A stretch of 64,000 bases of DNA from Alitta virens (Eukaryota; Annelida; Polychaeta; Phyllodocida; Nereididae). Below the pieces are notes generated by a model. That model was not told where the DNA came from. It searched no databases and saw nothing but the letters and a program-made list of their open reading frames with translations. A program made the position numbers and the translations under genes. Positions 47,523-60,700 of the stretch are shown here, piece by piece. The first letter of the stretch is position 1. Each line of letters opens with the position of its first letter. The stretch is from NCBI GenBank assembly GCA_932294295.1, contig OW028577.1, positions 8,204,001-8,268,000 of the forward strand, given 5' to 3'.

Positions 47523-47614
47523 AGGTAGCGCATGAAGAGTGCCCTGGCCCTGATTCGAACCCAGGAGCTGCCAAATTTTAATAACAGATGTCTGAACCAC
47601 TAGCTCACCCACTA
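47523..47614 (-). mobile_element. tRNA-like sequence, probable SINE head
   Basis: On the minus strand there is GTGAGCTAGTGGTTCAGAC (A-box-like), an oversized middle region, then CTGGGTTCGAATCAGG (B box with a pairing T arm). The acceptor stem does not pair well, so it is not a working tRNA. It differs from the four-copy SINE family. It begins about 150 bases right of the nested hairpin and may belong to the same composite element. Confidence 0.5.
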
Positions 47615-47810
47615 AAAATAGATTTTATTTCGTACAAGAGGTACATAATCATATACCTAGTATATACATTATATATACATCAGGTAATAAAATAAATTTA
47701 TGACGTATATAAAAGTCGAAAATATCACATATTTCTTAGTAGTTCTATTATCTGACAGCCAAACCTTTCATCATCGCTAAACATCATAAAATGTAACCTT
47801 GTGCATTAAT

Positions 47811-48128
47811 GGTGGATTTTCATGGAAGGTTGGCTCTATATTTCCACCAGGTAGCTACGACAGAAAACTGCAATTCTATTGGCTGAAAAAGTTCCCGCCC
47901 CTCGATTGTGATTGAGTGAAGCGAAGTGCATCCTAGCAGCAGTATTTTTTAGTGCGTTTTAATGTATATTTGACATCTTATCATTTGGTGGATTTCTGTT
48001 TATTTCCCATAGAAAATTATATTTATGGAATCAGTTAGTTACGATCTGCTGTGTCTGAAAAGCAAAACGAGTAATAAGAAGAGATGAAAGACTTATGTCC
48101 TGCTGAATGCAGGGCTGCTCAGTGAAAA
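47811..48128 (+). repeat. Dispersed 318-bp repeat, copy B
   Basis: Second copy of the element at 1149-1467, in the same orientation. ATTGG (47878-47882) and the CCCGCCC element (47891-47900) are kept. Differences are mostly substitutions with a few small indels. The copies differ enough to be old. Confidence 0.85.
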
Positions 48129-50559
48129 GAATATTACTTGACTTTAAACATATAATTAATAGATACTCCTAAACGTAACCCACTAACACAGCTTCCCCTC
48201 AAACACCAAAAAAAACTAGGAGAGGAGCACTATGTAAACTATCCCAGCCTATTCCTTCACCAGGGACTGCTTTAAGGCCACGGGAGTCTACTTTGCAATT
48301 CTTGTCTAATGATGGCAATTAGGTGACAGGATTCCAAGACAGAAACCTCGGCAAGCACGCTATGGACACTAGCCTCTAGATTGGCTATTGTCAGGTTTTG
48401 CTTACATCATGGTTAAACGAGACTTCTATCAGTGTGGTCCTGCTGCAGACGGAAGGACAGAGAATGGGGATTTCCAGTCAGTCATGGCTTTCATCGATAT
48501 CCCTTTGCAATTCGAGTTGAATTAAAAAATGTGTCTATATATCATAGTGTGAAATTTCATGACAAAGGCATAGCATAAAAAAACATCCAATCGGCCTGAT
48601 CAGAAAATTCGCAACAAAAACGAAAAGCAAACAATGAATAACTACAACAAATACGATTTCGTCCAGTCACCATATCGCGTACATTTATACTGTGCAAAAA
48701 CAGCTCAGTGAAATTAATGATACCACATTTTACACTCAATGTAAATGATATATACAAAAAAATAGGAGGAGTGGTTGGATTTCATGTGAATGACATGAAC
48801 TGGTGGACTTTTTGTTAAGACTTGTAAACTATTTCCTACAGTACTTCGTATTTGGCATCCATGCTAGGGCAAGAACCAGACCCCACTCAAGGAGTAATGT
48901 GAACATGGTGCGGACTCCAAGTCTCCAACCTCACCATCTCATTTCTGTTGCGTATAAGCTACCACAAACTAGTGGAGTAAGAGTAACACAAATGAGCATA
49001 AATAGAACACCTTTCTTGCCAATATCACCAAGCTCTCATACACTCTGTCACTGCACCCAAAGCCTAAAGGCAAGAGTGTATCATGAACTCTACATGAGCC
49101 AATCTATGCACATACATCAATGTTTACTGGCAAACTGGCCTGGTGTAACCTACATCCTACAATAACATGCAGAAACATGATCAGGGCATGGCTCGTGACC
49201 CTGCAGGCCAACTGCAGCTGTTTTGTGCCTGCATGATGGCGTGATGTGGCCCATCTACCTGCAGTCACAGCAATGTTCACAGCAGTGCTTCTGCCCTAGC
49301 TTGGTCAGGGCACCGCAACAGAACCTCAAACAACAACAGGAAGAACCGTAGAATAGTAGCGCACCACAGCTGCATGGGAGTAAAGCATTAGGACACACCT
49401 GAAAAGACAAAGACTTAATCCTTACCCCCTTTCAGTCTGTTTGGTCTGAGTTTCCCTCTTTTCCTTGCTTCAATTCGCCAGCCTTTTGCTCTAGTGGTCA
49501 ATACTGCACAAAGATCGCTGGACACAAAAACCTTCTTAGCAACTGAATCACACTCACCTGCATTTTTACCTGCTGCAGCCCATGCACCTGTGTCTGACAG
49601 GAGAGATACAGATGCGATGGACAATTAATTGGTGGAGAAAAAAGAAACTTGTCTGCCATTAAGGAGGCCCATGTTCATTGGCTGCTGCGCTCGGTCAGTG
49701 ATGAAAATGCATCCATTATCACAAAAAGAAATTTAAAAGAAAACCCGCTACATAGTAAGCCTAATGCACTTTGTTGTTCCTATGCTATTCTTAGAATAGT
49801 TACAAAGGAGTTAGTTCATAATTGCACGAACAGCCACACGTAAACATGCATGTGCAAAATGAATTAGGCCATATACTTAGGTTGTTGACTCGTTATAAAT
49901 GTAAAGATTCTTCATGAAGTCTGTATACATGTTATAGATCCAAGATGCCAGTTTGTCAATGATACACTTAGCTGCTGAGACAATTGTAGTCGCACATGTG
50001 CTCATCGTATTTGATCGGTGGCAACAGGCCAGAAAGTATTGACGACCAGTGCACAAGGTCTAACGAGTACAAAATATATTACACTGGCGGCAGTGTGTTA
50101 CGATATAAGAAAACTACAAGTGTCAATGCTGTCTGCAAAATTTAAATGGCAAAGGCTTGTAGCTATGTCTGATTCTATTGTGAAGCACTTCGCACCGAAT
50201 ACAGCTGCTTGTTGTGCATATGTTTGAGGGCCATCCATCACCGACGTTAGAGTTTAATTAAATCGCCAGGGACATAGGCAGAATTATGCAGTTTGCAACA
50301 AGAGGAGAGGGTCAGGCCCAACTCCGTCACTCACACAAGTGTTAAATACATGTACAATGAAGTACGGAGGCTGGCAAGGCAAACACATGGCACGCAGTTG
50401 CACATTCTTAAAGCATAATATCAGATCTCATCGGGCATCTCACGTGGCTGCTGATGCAGGAGAAGCAAGAGGATGCATCCTGCCTTCTAGCAGCTCGCAG
50501 GGGCACAAGTTTCCGGGAGATGCAGGGCTGCATTCACGTTGGCCCTTGGGGGTTGCCAG
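48129..50559. other. Unassigned non-coding DNA
   Basis: The 120-residue plus frame at 48803-49165 has no recognisable domain and no visible splice context. Nothing else was seen. Confidence 0.45.
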
Positions 50560-50596
50560 GCAGCAGCATCAGCAGCATCAGCAGCAGCAGCAGCAA
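50560..50596. repeat. CAG/CAT-rich tract
   Basis: CAGCAGCATCAGCAGCATCA followed by CAG units. Nearby DNA (50440-50800) is rich in GATGC/GCATC words, and a 12-bp repeat (ATGCTAGCTC) lies near 50708-50735. Confidence 0.9.
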
Positions 50597-52165
50597 CCCT
50601 CATCCCAGCATCAGGACACCATCAGTGAGATGAGCTGGTGAGCTGAGAGGGGCTGTTTGAGCTTAAGGATATGTTCCACCTCCAGTGCCATTGCATGGTC
50701 TTGGCTGAATGCTAGCTCATGCTAGCTCATGCTCCATGCTGCATGGATTCAGAGCATCTTGAGAGCAATCCTGTTTTGGCTGCTGAGGCTGCAGCAGAAG
50801 ATGCTGGTCATCCCATCACCATATTAGTCATCACTTAGATCACTGACTTATCCCCGAACCTACGGCTCTAGCCTAGCCGCTGCATCTTTCTGGTGTCATG
50901 TACATGGTTGATATGACAACGGTGCCCAGCATCCGCAGCCGCATCATCCATCACCTGAGGAGCAATAATGAGCCAGGGATGCAAATGCGAGGAAGAGAGA
51001 GGTGCAGAAAATGTACAGCTAAGTCCACATGATACATGGTTTATCCGGATCGAAGGACAAGCCAGGGAGATAATGATGTTCAGATTCAGAGGCAGGGATG
51101 ATGAACTGATGCGGATAGGACAGTTTGAGCTAGCAGGCAGTATGCAAGACGGTCTGGTGGTTGCGACTGAATTAGGTGAGAGCCTGCAGCGAAGGAAATC
51201 ACTTTTAGACTAACCCACGCAACTGTCATTACTGTGAGCAGTTGGAAAAGTTCGTGAGTGGACACCTACAGTGGACAATGGTCATTGGCAGAAGACAAGA
51301 CTGTGCAAATGGCTCCCTGTGCAAATGGCTCCCTGTGCAACTGTCTGAGTCACCTATATCATATGAGCAAAAACAGCACCTATACATTGTCTGCCCGTCT
51401 TATTTTCTTGCAGCACTAGTCGGACTAAGAGGTCACGTCATAAACACCCTGAGGCCATGACCTGGCCAGACGGCGCCTATTAGGGAGTCCCGCATCCCCT
51501 GGTTGTCCCTGGTGAGCCCCGGTGAGCCCCTGTAGGATGAGGAGCTGTCATTATGTGCTCTGGCCACCAGAGACATAGCATTAGGCTTGCATAAGATTAA
51601 CAAGGACCTCATGTGTTTCTCTTCTAAGCTGACCAAACAGCAACCGGTTGCCCTGCCCTCTCCACATTGCAATACATGGGTTTCCTCAAGCACCATATAA
51701 CCTCCCCTCATATTCTGCGATATTTCTGTTGTTGTAATTGTCATGAAATTGGCAAACCACATGCATCTCTTTTGTCAAGACTGCTCATTTTAACATCATA
51801 ATAATCTCCACAACATTCTGCTATCAATTTCATATCTAAAATGTCCTTGTGTGTGAAATCTACAACAGCTTCAGTTTTCCAGCAAAGCCATGTAATAATT
51901 CCAGAGAAAAAGTCATATTCACCTCGGTCCATATATTTAGTACTGGAGAAAACAAACAGACGGCTTCACTGCAAAGACCCAGCAGGGCAAAGCAATGAGG
52001 ACAGTTCATGTCACCCAGCAAAGGCTAGAGTTCATGGCTATGTAGACAGTGTATAGCAACTGCAGGGTGCGGAAACAAATGCATTGCAGATACTTGATCA
52101 GCACCAACTGCAGACGGAGGCTGTAGACAAATTAAAATTACAGACAGAACCGCATACAGAAACTG
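50597..52165. other. Unassigned non-coding DNA
   Basis: CCGCATC at 50939-50945 and GATGCGG at 51108-51114. A 16-bp repeat, CTGTGCAAATGGCTCC, occurs about 2.6 times at 51301-51342. No gene was seen. Confidence 0.45.
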
Positions 52166-52180
52166 CACACATACTGCAGT

Positions 52181-52366
52181 GTGTGTGTGTGATTAGGGCT
52201 TTACGTCCTGTATTTCTGCACCTGATGGGCTAATTAGGACAGGCAGAGACCATGACAATGAGACGAAGGATGAAACAGCCATCCAACTTAGGCTCGACCG
52301 GGAATCGAACCCGGGACCCAGCGGTTGGAAGCCCAGAGTGCTACCTCTGAGCTAGGCCCCCGCCCT
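52181..52366 (-). mobile_element. tRNA-derived SINE, copy 3, with target-site duplication
   Basis: Complete copy on the minus strand: tRNA-like head with A box TAGCTCAGAGG and B box GGTTCGATTCC, the shared body, and a (CA)n tail (plus-strand GTGTGTGT at 52181-52190). The 14-base sequence CACACATACTGCAG lies on both sides (52166-52179 and 52367-52380), marking the insertion as retrotransposition by target-primed reverse transcription. The tail unit (CA) differs from the (CCA) of copies 2 and 4. Confidence 0.95.
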
Positions 52367-52380
52367 CACACATACTGCAG

Positions 52381-53660
52381 ACAGACACAACGGATAGACT
52401 GCATGCAATAAGAGGAGACACAGACTGCACTGCAGCAGGGAGCATGGCACTTCGGTCAAGTCAAACCTGACACCTGCAATCAGGCAATGAAGGCAGGCTG
52501 TCAGCTACACGCTCATCTCATTACAGAAAATTGCCTTCTCATTCGCCCACATATTGTTTATCACACCTCAAGACCTCCCAGGAATATTGCTGAAGGACAC
52601 CCCGAATGACCAGGGGTCAGTTTCATTCTTGGACAGCAGTCTACTCTTCCATTTGTTCCATGTATATGACCAACGTGATTATGGACAATTACTGAAACTA
52701 CAACCATTATCCTCAAGAATGGATGAACCTATTTCGCATGAAAATATTCCCATCTACGACAAATACGTAAATACCTTCTAAGAAAAGTTATAATGATTTC
52801 CAAAAAGAGTGGCTTTTTTTTTCTTATACGTAGTCGATAACATGTTAGGCTATGACACCTTGTGTTACACCTTACTATAACCACTATATATTTGAATGAT
52901 GGCATTACACCCACCCACATGCACCAAAAATAATGTAATTTGTAGTTGGAGGACATCTGATCTACAGAAGAGACCTAGAAACTCAATATGGCCTCCAGGA
53001 ATTCTCACTACTTTCAGTAACTGGGTCAGTAGTGAGCCTAGTGGCCGTATCACAATAATACTAAGTCATATGGTTGGGATTTCGTCTTAGGGACACGGTA
53101 CACAATGACAGATCAGCACTTGGAACTTATCAGGGCTGGCCAACTGGCCCCAGTCCGTTGGTCAATGTGCACACTCATACTCATACAATACCAGAAGCAG
53201 CAGCCAAGGCCCATGGAAAGTCAGTCAAGACTGCCAGAGACTCGGTCAAGACTGCTTCTGGAGACTGCTTTGGAAGCTTATCTCATAAGGTCGTACCATG
53301 GCAGCGATTTATTGTGGCAGCCACAGTGGGGGAACAGTAATCAGGAGCGATCAAAGTGGGGAGGAAAATAAGGCTTGCCTGTAGCAACATAAAAGGGGAA
53401 GAGAGTTCGTTACTGGCAACTGCAATCAGAGTTAAGATGGACAAGAGGTCCTGTCACTCACTGACCACCTGACCAGCCATAAATGAAGCGAGTAGTAGAC
53501 ACGATTGGGCCATGTTCACAACCGCTGTCCACAAGCACAGTCCAGCAGCTAATGAGAGGTCGATGGGCCTTTCTTCCGCCAGAAACGGCAAAGAGGAGGC
53601 GAAATAGGCACGAGACTCTAAAAGGAGGCGAAAAGGCAGTGAAAGGACCAAAGAGGAGGC
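52381..53660. other. Unassigned non-coding DNA
   Basis: No gene was recognised. GAGGAGGCGAAA-type repeated words build up from 53585 toward the motif cluster at 53661. Confidence 0.45.
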
Positions 53661-53709
53661 AAAATGGCGGAAGTAGGGATGAGCGGAAGTGGACTGGGTG
53701 ACCGGAAAT
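53661..53709. promoter_or_regulatory. YY1/ETS-like motif cluster
   Basis: AAAATGGCGGAAGT (53661-53674) combines a YY1-like and an ETS-like site; GCGGAAGT (53683-53690) and CCGGAAAT (53702-53709) follow. Repeated ETS sites with ATGGCGG are typical of TATA-less promoters. The upstream GAGGAGGC repeats give an alternative explanation by slippage. Confidence 0.4.
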
Positions 53710-54854
53710 CGCACTTCTCACTTGTGATTCACCAAGGAAATGAACAGAGAGGAATCCAGGGCTTCGGCAAACTGGTCATTTAGCAACCATTGACCACTGG
53801 TCGAGTCTAATAGCCACTGGAAGCATTCTTCACTGTATCACATGCTTCAGCGGACACGTATCTCTTAACACAGAACCACTTCCTATACATTCACTGCCAG
53901 ACCTTGTACGTTGTAATCCCTGCAACCTCTCACCGTCATCTGACAGAATAAAGATTGTACCAACACGTGATTATTCACAACCAGGGGTTAGGGTCGTGTC
54001 GAAGAATCATGTAAAGCTAATTACTTCCATGTTGCACTAAAAACACCCACGCAGTCTTACCCCATGCATTCTTCAAAATAAAGTAAACAATTCCCTATGC
54101 TCTTATGTCTTACATTTAATCAGATGGGCAATAATACCTAGAGCGCTTGAGTTTAATCACTTTCACATTAGGGCTTAGAATTTGGTCTATCTATCCATCT
54201 ATATATAGAGCATGGTCTCAGAATTAAAGAGCATGGGATATATATGATATTTACAGCAGCCTCCTCCTCATCACTCAATTACACGTTACATACAGCTCGC
54301 CAAATGATGTCCTAGGATGAATTTAAACCGGATATAGAATTCCATTAGAGTGGGGATGATAGTGTGATAACAATAGGAGGACTGCTCATTGGATCTGTGG
54401 GGGCTGATACCAGCCCAGTTATTGCAATTCGAATCCAATAGAAGCGACGCTTAAATGTCTCTCCAATGGCTGATATGGGCCTGCCCGTCGTAAAGCAGGC
54501 AGGGTTGGCAGCTAAATTGGAATCATGCGCCGATAAATTTTTGTGGATTGATCTCCTGAGATACGCTGACTGGGGTGATAAACTATTGGGCGTGATAAAC
54601 AATTCCGCAACTGTTTTTTTTTTTCGTTCAATAGTTTATAATGTAAAAAGGCAGACAAAAATGCCATACGAAGTTCGGTCACAAAAACTTAGTACTTGTA
54701 GTCCTGTTTGAAGGTTTTTTTTTTAGTCCACTGCAGTGATTTTGGCACCTTCTTGCTAGGTGCAGTTTATTTGCATGTGAAAGCAAAACTGAAATCCCAT
54801 CTCGCAACACATGTTATTTATTCTAAAATTGTAGTGATCTAGAACAGACTGCAA
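53710..54854. other. Unassigned non-coding DNA
   Basis: TGACCA/TGGTCA words at 53770-53800. No coding sequence was recognised. Confidence 0.45.
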
Positions 54855-55080
54855 TGACGTCACCATCAATTGTGAGGCTAGCTAGAAAGGCATTGCGAGG
54901 TTACGTGGATTGGAAGATGAGAAAATGACACACAGCGAATGTTGTTTAATTCGAAGAGTAGGGATTATTTTGGAAGTGGAGTTGATCGCTGTTAGAAAAG
55001 CAGTAATCGTTCGAAAAGCCATTGACGTTGTGCACAGGGCCTATATAAGCAGACTGCGGCGAAGTTAACAGTTAAATGAA
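54855..55080 (+). promoter_or_regulatory. Candidate CRE/TATA core promoter
   Basis: A full CRE TGACGTCA (54855-54862) lies 180 bases upstream of GGGCCTATATAAGC, whose TATA box TATATAAG is at 55042-55049. Initiation would be expected near 55070-55080. A GC-richer stretch just before and after the TATA box fits a core promoter. No coding exon was recognised downstream, so any transcript could be non-coding or spliced. Confidence 0.4.
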
Positions 55081-57616
55081 GCAGGACCCGCAGTTACCTG
55101 TCTGTTATAGAGCACTATAATGGCAGTGTAGCAGGCAACCACCCCCCCCCCTCCCCACCTTCCAATGCGCAGAATTGGCAGCAGTTTGTTACGATAAATC
55201 AATCATGGTAACTCGATACGTCTCCACTGGCACTGACTTCGCAGCTGCCTGCAAATGGCCTATGTTGCAGTTATAGCTTGGACACAACGTCGACTGTTTA
55301 TGCGACTGCATAATAGTCGTTTAGGCAGCAGGATTGGGGGACACAAAAATGGCTCCAGCAGTCACGGAAACTGCTCAATTTGAGCGCTGTCGATGGTTGT
55401 TGGGCCATCAGATCTCCTCACTGGCCACAAGGCATTATTTGATAGGAACATCTAACTACAACAGCAGCGGCAGGCCATTCCGCCATTTTCGGTATTGTGC
55501 CTACATAGCAACCGAGTGGTGAACGGCAAACACGTGACTGCTTCAGCAAATGAACATGTTGGTCACACGATACATGAATTGGTTCAATAATGCAACTGAC
55601 CTTTATTCCACAATGAATATTGTCTGAAATCACGATACGCACAAATTGCTCTGGCTTTTTGTCCATGCATTCTCGCATTTCAAACGATACATTCTCATTA
55701 CCCAAAATGCCCCGCGGCCCAACCACATGTTGTACATACAGATCGCACTAACTATACTTCGAAATATCGATATTTCAAACCTATGAACGGTGTCACGCAA
55801 GGTGCGGTCATATAACCGGCACTACATTAATCACGTCTGGTGTCATCCAGAACAATACCGCAGAAAGGGATGTCATTAGACTAATCTGTACTGAATTATG
55901 CATTTGCAGATATGATACATATCCATTAGTCCAATTGTTTACTTCCTAATGCAGGTTTGACACAATCGAAAGCTTTGTCTCCATCTACAAAGGCCAACAG
56001 GCTGTCCTTCTCCGCAATAAGGGCAGCTTCAATATGGACCATGTTTATGGGAGGACTTCCCCTATAATTACATAAATCATGTCATACCAGCCATGTATTG
56101 GGGGCATGAAATAGCCATCAATTAGGGCAGACTACATTAAATGGATGACCAAAACAACAAGAGATTTATGAGTACAAGAACTGCCTATGGAGTGAAGCAT
56201 ATCAAGACGCCAATGGACACAGTGTACACCGCATGGGGGCATGGTCATGCATCCAAACCATGGGGCTGAGCAAGATTTACTGGCGGAAGAAATGTCTCTC
56301 TAGTCAGACGATCATCCTGCAGGACTTAGCAGTTTGTGCTGAGAGGGCTTAGCAGCTAGTGGGGCGGAGGGGGGCGAGGGGAGCGTGCTTCTGCAGAGGA
56401 ATCGATGCTTGAGCTTGTCAGGCAATTCCCTTCCCCATCCCCCCTCAGCCCCGGGTAGTCTTTTTGCGTAATTGATGCCCCAGTAAGAGAGAGAGTAATG
56501 GGCGGCCCCATTAAAACAAGGCAGAGGCAGGCGGATCACACTGCGAGCTGATCAACAGCCCCTCTTATCTCGCCCTATCTTTGCCTCTTATCTCCTCCAA
56601 GAAGTGCTGACATGCCAACAACAACGGCTGCAACAAAGGACCAGGCCCACATTATCGGAAAATCATTCAAAATGGCCCTACTTCAGATCACTTCAGATCA
56701 CTGTCCCACTTTCTTTCTTCCATTGCCTACCTGAGTGGAATAGGAATCGAGGAAATCTATTGGGTGATCTAGACTGCACTTATTTAGGTGGCTGACTTTT
56801 CTCCTTTCTTTTTAGACACGTGGGAGACATGTTGAGAGTAGTCAAAAGGCACATATAGATGGTGTGGGCAGCTTGGTTTGCTAGCCAACCAAACATTGGT
56901 CAGTGTGGCAGTCTGTCAATCTGTCAAACCTCCAAGTAACCAGACTATTGACCCAGTGCCATGAAACAGAACGGCTGGTTGGATTAATCTGAAATCAATG
57001 TCAGTTACTAGGCCTGTAGCACCAGGAGCACTGTGCTTGAAAACTGTGCTGAGTAGCCTGGTGCTGCTGATGGCTACAGACCTCAGGAAGAAAATTTAAT
57101 GTAAGGACTGCTAGGGAGGGGGAAAAGAATCCTGCAAAATACACCTTGTTGTTCTCGGTGCTGACTGAAGCTTAGAGGCCTGAGCAGGCTTGGCCCTTTG
57201 GCCTGGAGCAGTTGCAAGGTAGTTGCAGGCAGTTGCCAGTCAAAGCACATCTCCTACAGGTTCACCTGACCCGTCTGCAGGCACCAGGCAAGCTGGTAAT
57301 CGCGCCCGCTTAATTTGATCGGCTGGCTAAAGAGTGGCGCCTTTTGCACGGTAATCAGTTCCTTGCAGGTTTCTCTGTTCTTCTAATATAATTGGCGGGC
57401 TGGCCCGGCGGCCCCTTGCCCCCACTAGATACTCTATCCTCCTCGTTTTGTCATTATGTACTCAGAGCCACACGCCAAGAAACATATTGCACAGGTCTGC
57501 TCCCCCTCAGCTCAGCTTCCAGGGGGGACATTCTCAGTGCTCACCTCCCCACTGATGTTTATACTCATATCTCTACTCTTCTATACTCTTTTTCTCTGCT
57601 ATTTCTCGCTATCCTG
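55081..57616. other. Unassigned non-coding DNA
   Basis: C run at 55142-55150; a reverse YY1-like CCGCCATTTTC at 55480-55490; a 12-bp doublet CTTCAGATCA at 56682-56701. No gene was seen. Confidence 0.45.
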
Positions 57617-57725
57617 TACTCTATACTCTATACTCTATACTCTATACTCTATACTCTATACTCTATACTACTCTATACTCTATACTCCCCACTCACTACT
57701 CTCTACTCCCTACTCTCTGCTCTCT
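57617..57725. repeat. (TACTCTA)n 7-bp satellite
   Basis: About ten units of TACTCTA (57617-57686), then degraded ACTCC/CTCT variants to about 57725. Seven is not a multiple of three, so the array reads through more than one frame; together with a lack of stops it gives the 184- and 120-residue plus frames here (57456-58010, 57392-57754), which are not genes. Confidence 0.97.
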
Positions 57726-60700
57726 CTTTTAGTATTAATTTACTCTGCCTTTAACTTTCTTCCCTGGTCAATGCATAAACAAATAAACTGCGTGTTATGC
57801 ACATTCTTATTGCTACCTGCATGCAACTTTGCTGACAAGGCAGCAGCCAAAACCACATTGCATTCTGCTAAAACACAGAAGCTGTTACCTGGTGTCAAGA
57901 TAATGATTAAAGCACCAGGTGACACAAAAAAGCACGAAATGCCTTCAAATGTGCATGAATTAGAAAACCACAAAATGCTAGCTGAGCTTACCAGGCTCTT
58001 TCATTTATGACAAAGAAAAACCATGCAGCCTTTGAATCTAGAGCTTACTCCCAATAACACATCAGGGAGGTAGAATACTATAAAGAATTATACACAAGTG
58101 TCTGTGCCAGGGCAGGTAAAGGCCCCCAATCAATGAGTATGCATGGTGCAGACTTCAAACATCATCTTAGCATGACATCTGCCTAATAAAGGAGATGATC
58201 ATATTGGCTGAAAGCAATTATTACTGTTACCATGTAAGTACCAATAAGTTTAACGCTAGGACGTTCCCCTACTTTAATGAGAATATCTTCACGATTGGCA
58301 CATATAACGCCAGACTTGACTGATCTGTTTATGCCATTAATTGTCACTTCTCAGATGAGGATCTATTTTTAGTTTCATTCATTAAAAACACCAATATATT
58401 GACATTTGATCTTTAGGTGCCAGGGGGGGATCAAATATTCATTTTGTGGGTGACTGTTTGAGTGACTGTTTCCTGGAATCATCATCCAGTTTAACCTAAT
58501 ACTTTTGATAATGACACTAAGTAATAAAAGCGTTTTGAATGGCTCTAGATGAAAAATGCTCCATGCCACCAATTGAGCACAAGTTGCCCCACAAGCACCA
58601 TTGAAAAATGGACAGCAGAATAGCAGAGGCGTTAGTTGAATTGGACGTATGAAAAGCCTAGGGCAATGAAATCAAATCGACTTATCATTTGTACGTGTTG
58701 CTCATGTCAATTCCGGAGGTGATCCGATGAATAATTCAAGACAAGCCGTGGGCGCCATTAAACTTTATGAAGCACATTCAGGCCCCAGCAAATCAAAAAA
58801 TAATGCGCATTGCAAATATTTCACACGAACGCTGGCACAACATTTAGACAACATTTGGACACTAATGCTGTTGGGTGACATCAAAATTTAAACAGACATT
58901 ATGTATTATGTAGCGGATGCTAGTTTGGTGAATGAAATGCAGCAGCCGCAACGGAATGGTGAATAGGATTTGGATGGCAGCTACAGTTTGAATCAATTAC
59001 TTGGCTGTTTAAGTCATAATCACCCAGAAAATAGAGATAATTGACTTACTTTTTGGACAATTGTCTGGTAGTCTTCAAGCCACTTCCTCAGCCACAAAGC
59101 ACAAAGCAGTCGGACTGGGAGACAGAGCCTGAAAGCAGAAAACGATGATATAGAGGCGAACTAGACAATAGGCCCATCTAGCCTCATTACAACAAAGGGC
59201 ACTGCCCTTCTGGCTCCCAGGCCTTCGTGTCAAAACGACCTCCACAGCTTATCATCAGTCAGCCATTCGTCTTCATAATTGGATCCCAGCCCCGATTCGA
59301 GTCATTCAAATGCCAGATATTCCAGATAAGGCAGAGGGCTTGTTTCATGGCTCTAACATATGGTTTTGAAGAGTTTCAATTCACGGATTGTGAAAATAAT
59401 GGGTTTTATGTCAAGTCCGGGCTCCTGATGATTCGGTGAAACTCCAGCATAAAAATACCTCACTAACGTGGCAACATCACTATTAAGATCACATTAAAAA
59501 CCCCTGTGCAGTGGATCCTTTTGGTATGGTAATTTGTTACTTATCTCATATTTCTGACACATTACAGTACGACATCAAAACTAATAAAATTTACAGAATG
59601 GTTGGTCTGAAAATCTCTGAACAGCAAGGTTCTATAGTGTGTAATATATACACATTATCACTTTGGTTCTTGAAGGTCATTTTGTTTGACATTACAGATC
59701 TTGTAACATTAGATAAACAATAAAAAGCTTCACAACTTCACAATACGTATGTCTGTAACACTCTATATTACCATAGAATTCACTTTGCTGTAGAATCTGT
59801 ACTACACAGGACAGGTGGGTCATGGTTGCTACAATCACAGTTATAGGCACCAGAACCAGGGATGTGCAGGAACATCTCGGGGCAACCTATCCATTACGGA
59901 AGCGGTTCAGTCTGCCCCGGGGCTGCGTTTTCTTCCTTTGGGACTCGTATGCTATGACCCCCCATTTGCTTAATTCGTGGTCATGAAATGCCTCACTTAT
60001 GAGGATGGCAAGGTGATTGTGCAAGTTCCAGCCAATCAGCAAAGTGAGGATAGACACAATGACCTTGACAAGTAAATATATTCCTCTCATAAGTCATAAA
60101 TGGAAGAAGCAGAAGGTCATAAAATGTCTAGCAGCATATCATATTTCTTGTCTCCACAAAAACTGCTTGGTAACGTTATGACTAATATAGTATTTCTGCA
60201 ATAATCCATAGTAATTCTGAAGTATCAAAACATCAAATAACACGAAACCATCCAAATAGGTATATGGGTACTTAGATCTAGGGACTTTGACAAACAAATG
60301 ACCTTGTAGGTGAGGTATATTCTTCTGTCACTGAATTCACCCCAACGGGGAGTGACTTGTTCACAGAAAATGCAAAAGTTCCAAGGAAAGTTCATCTTGT
60401 CCGCAGCTTTTCGCAACTCTGTCACTTTGCAAGTCTCCCGTATACATCACAGTGCGAACTGGGAAATAACCAGTCTAGGAGAGCTCACTTTCCTCGAATA
60501 ATCAGCAAAGGAGATCACAGAGGAGCCGCTGCTATTAATCTTTTTTGCCAGCGAATCCCTTGTGTAGAACAACCCACCTGCAGATATCTGAAGCCAAAGG
60601 AGCTATTGCAGAATTCATAAGAGTAAATAAGCTTATTATGTGGGCAGGGTAATTTGGTGACTGTATTATTGTGTAATTAGATGTTCACTGTAACAGGGAT

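Noticed and set aside
47523..47614. A functional tRNA gene
   Set aside because: A and B boxes are present, but the middle region is too long and the acceptor stem does not pair; better read as a SINE head.
48803..49165. 120-residue plus-strand frame
   Set aside because: No domain, no convincing splice or start context, ordinary composition.
57456..58010. 184-residue plus-strand open frame, the longest in the window
   Set aside because: It runs through the (TACTCTA)n satellite, which lacks stops in this phase. The remaining residues have no recognisable domain, and another frame (57392-57754) is open across the same array.
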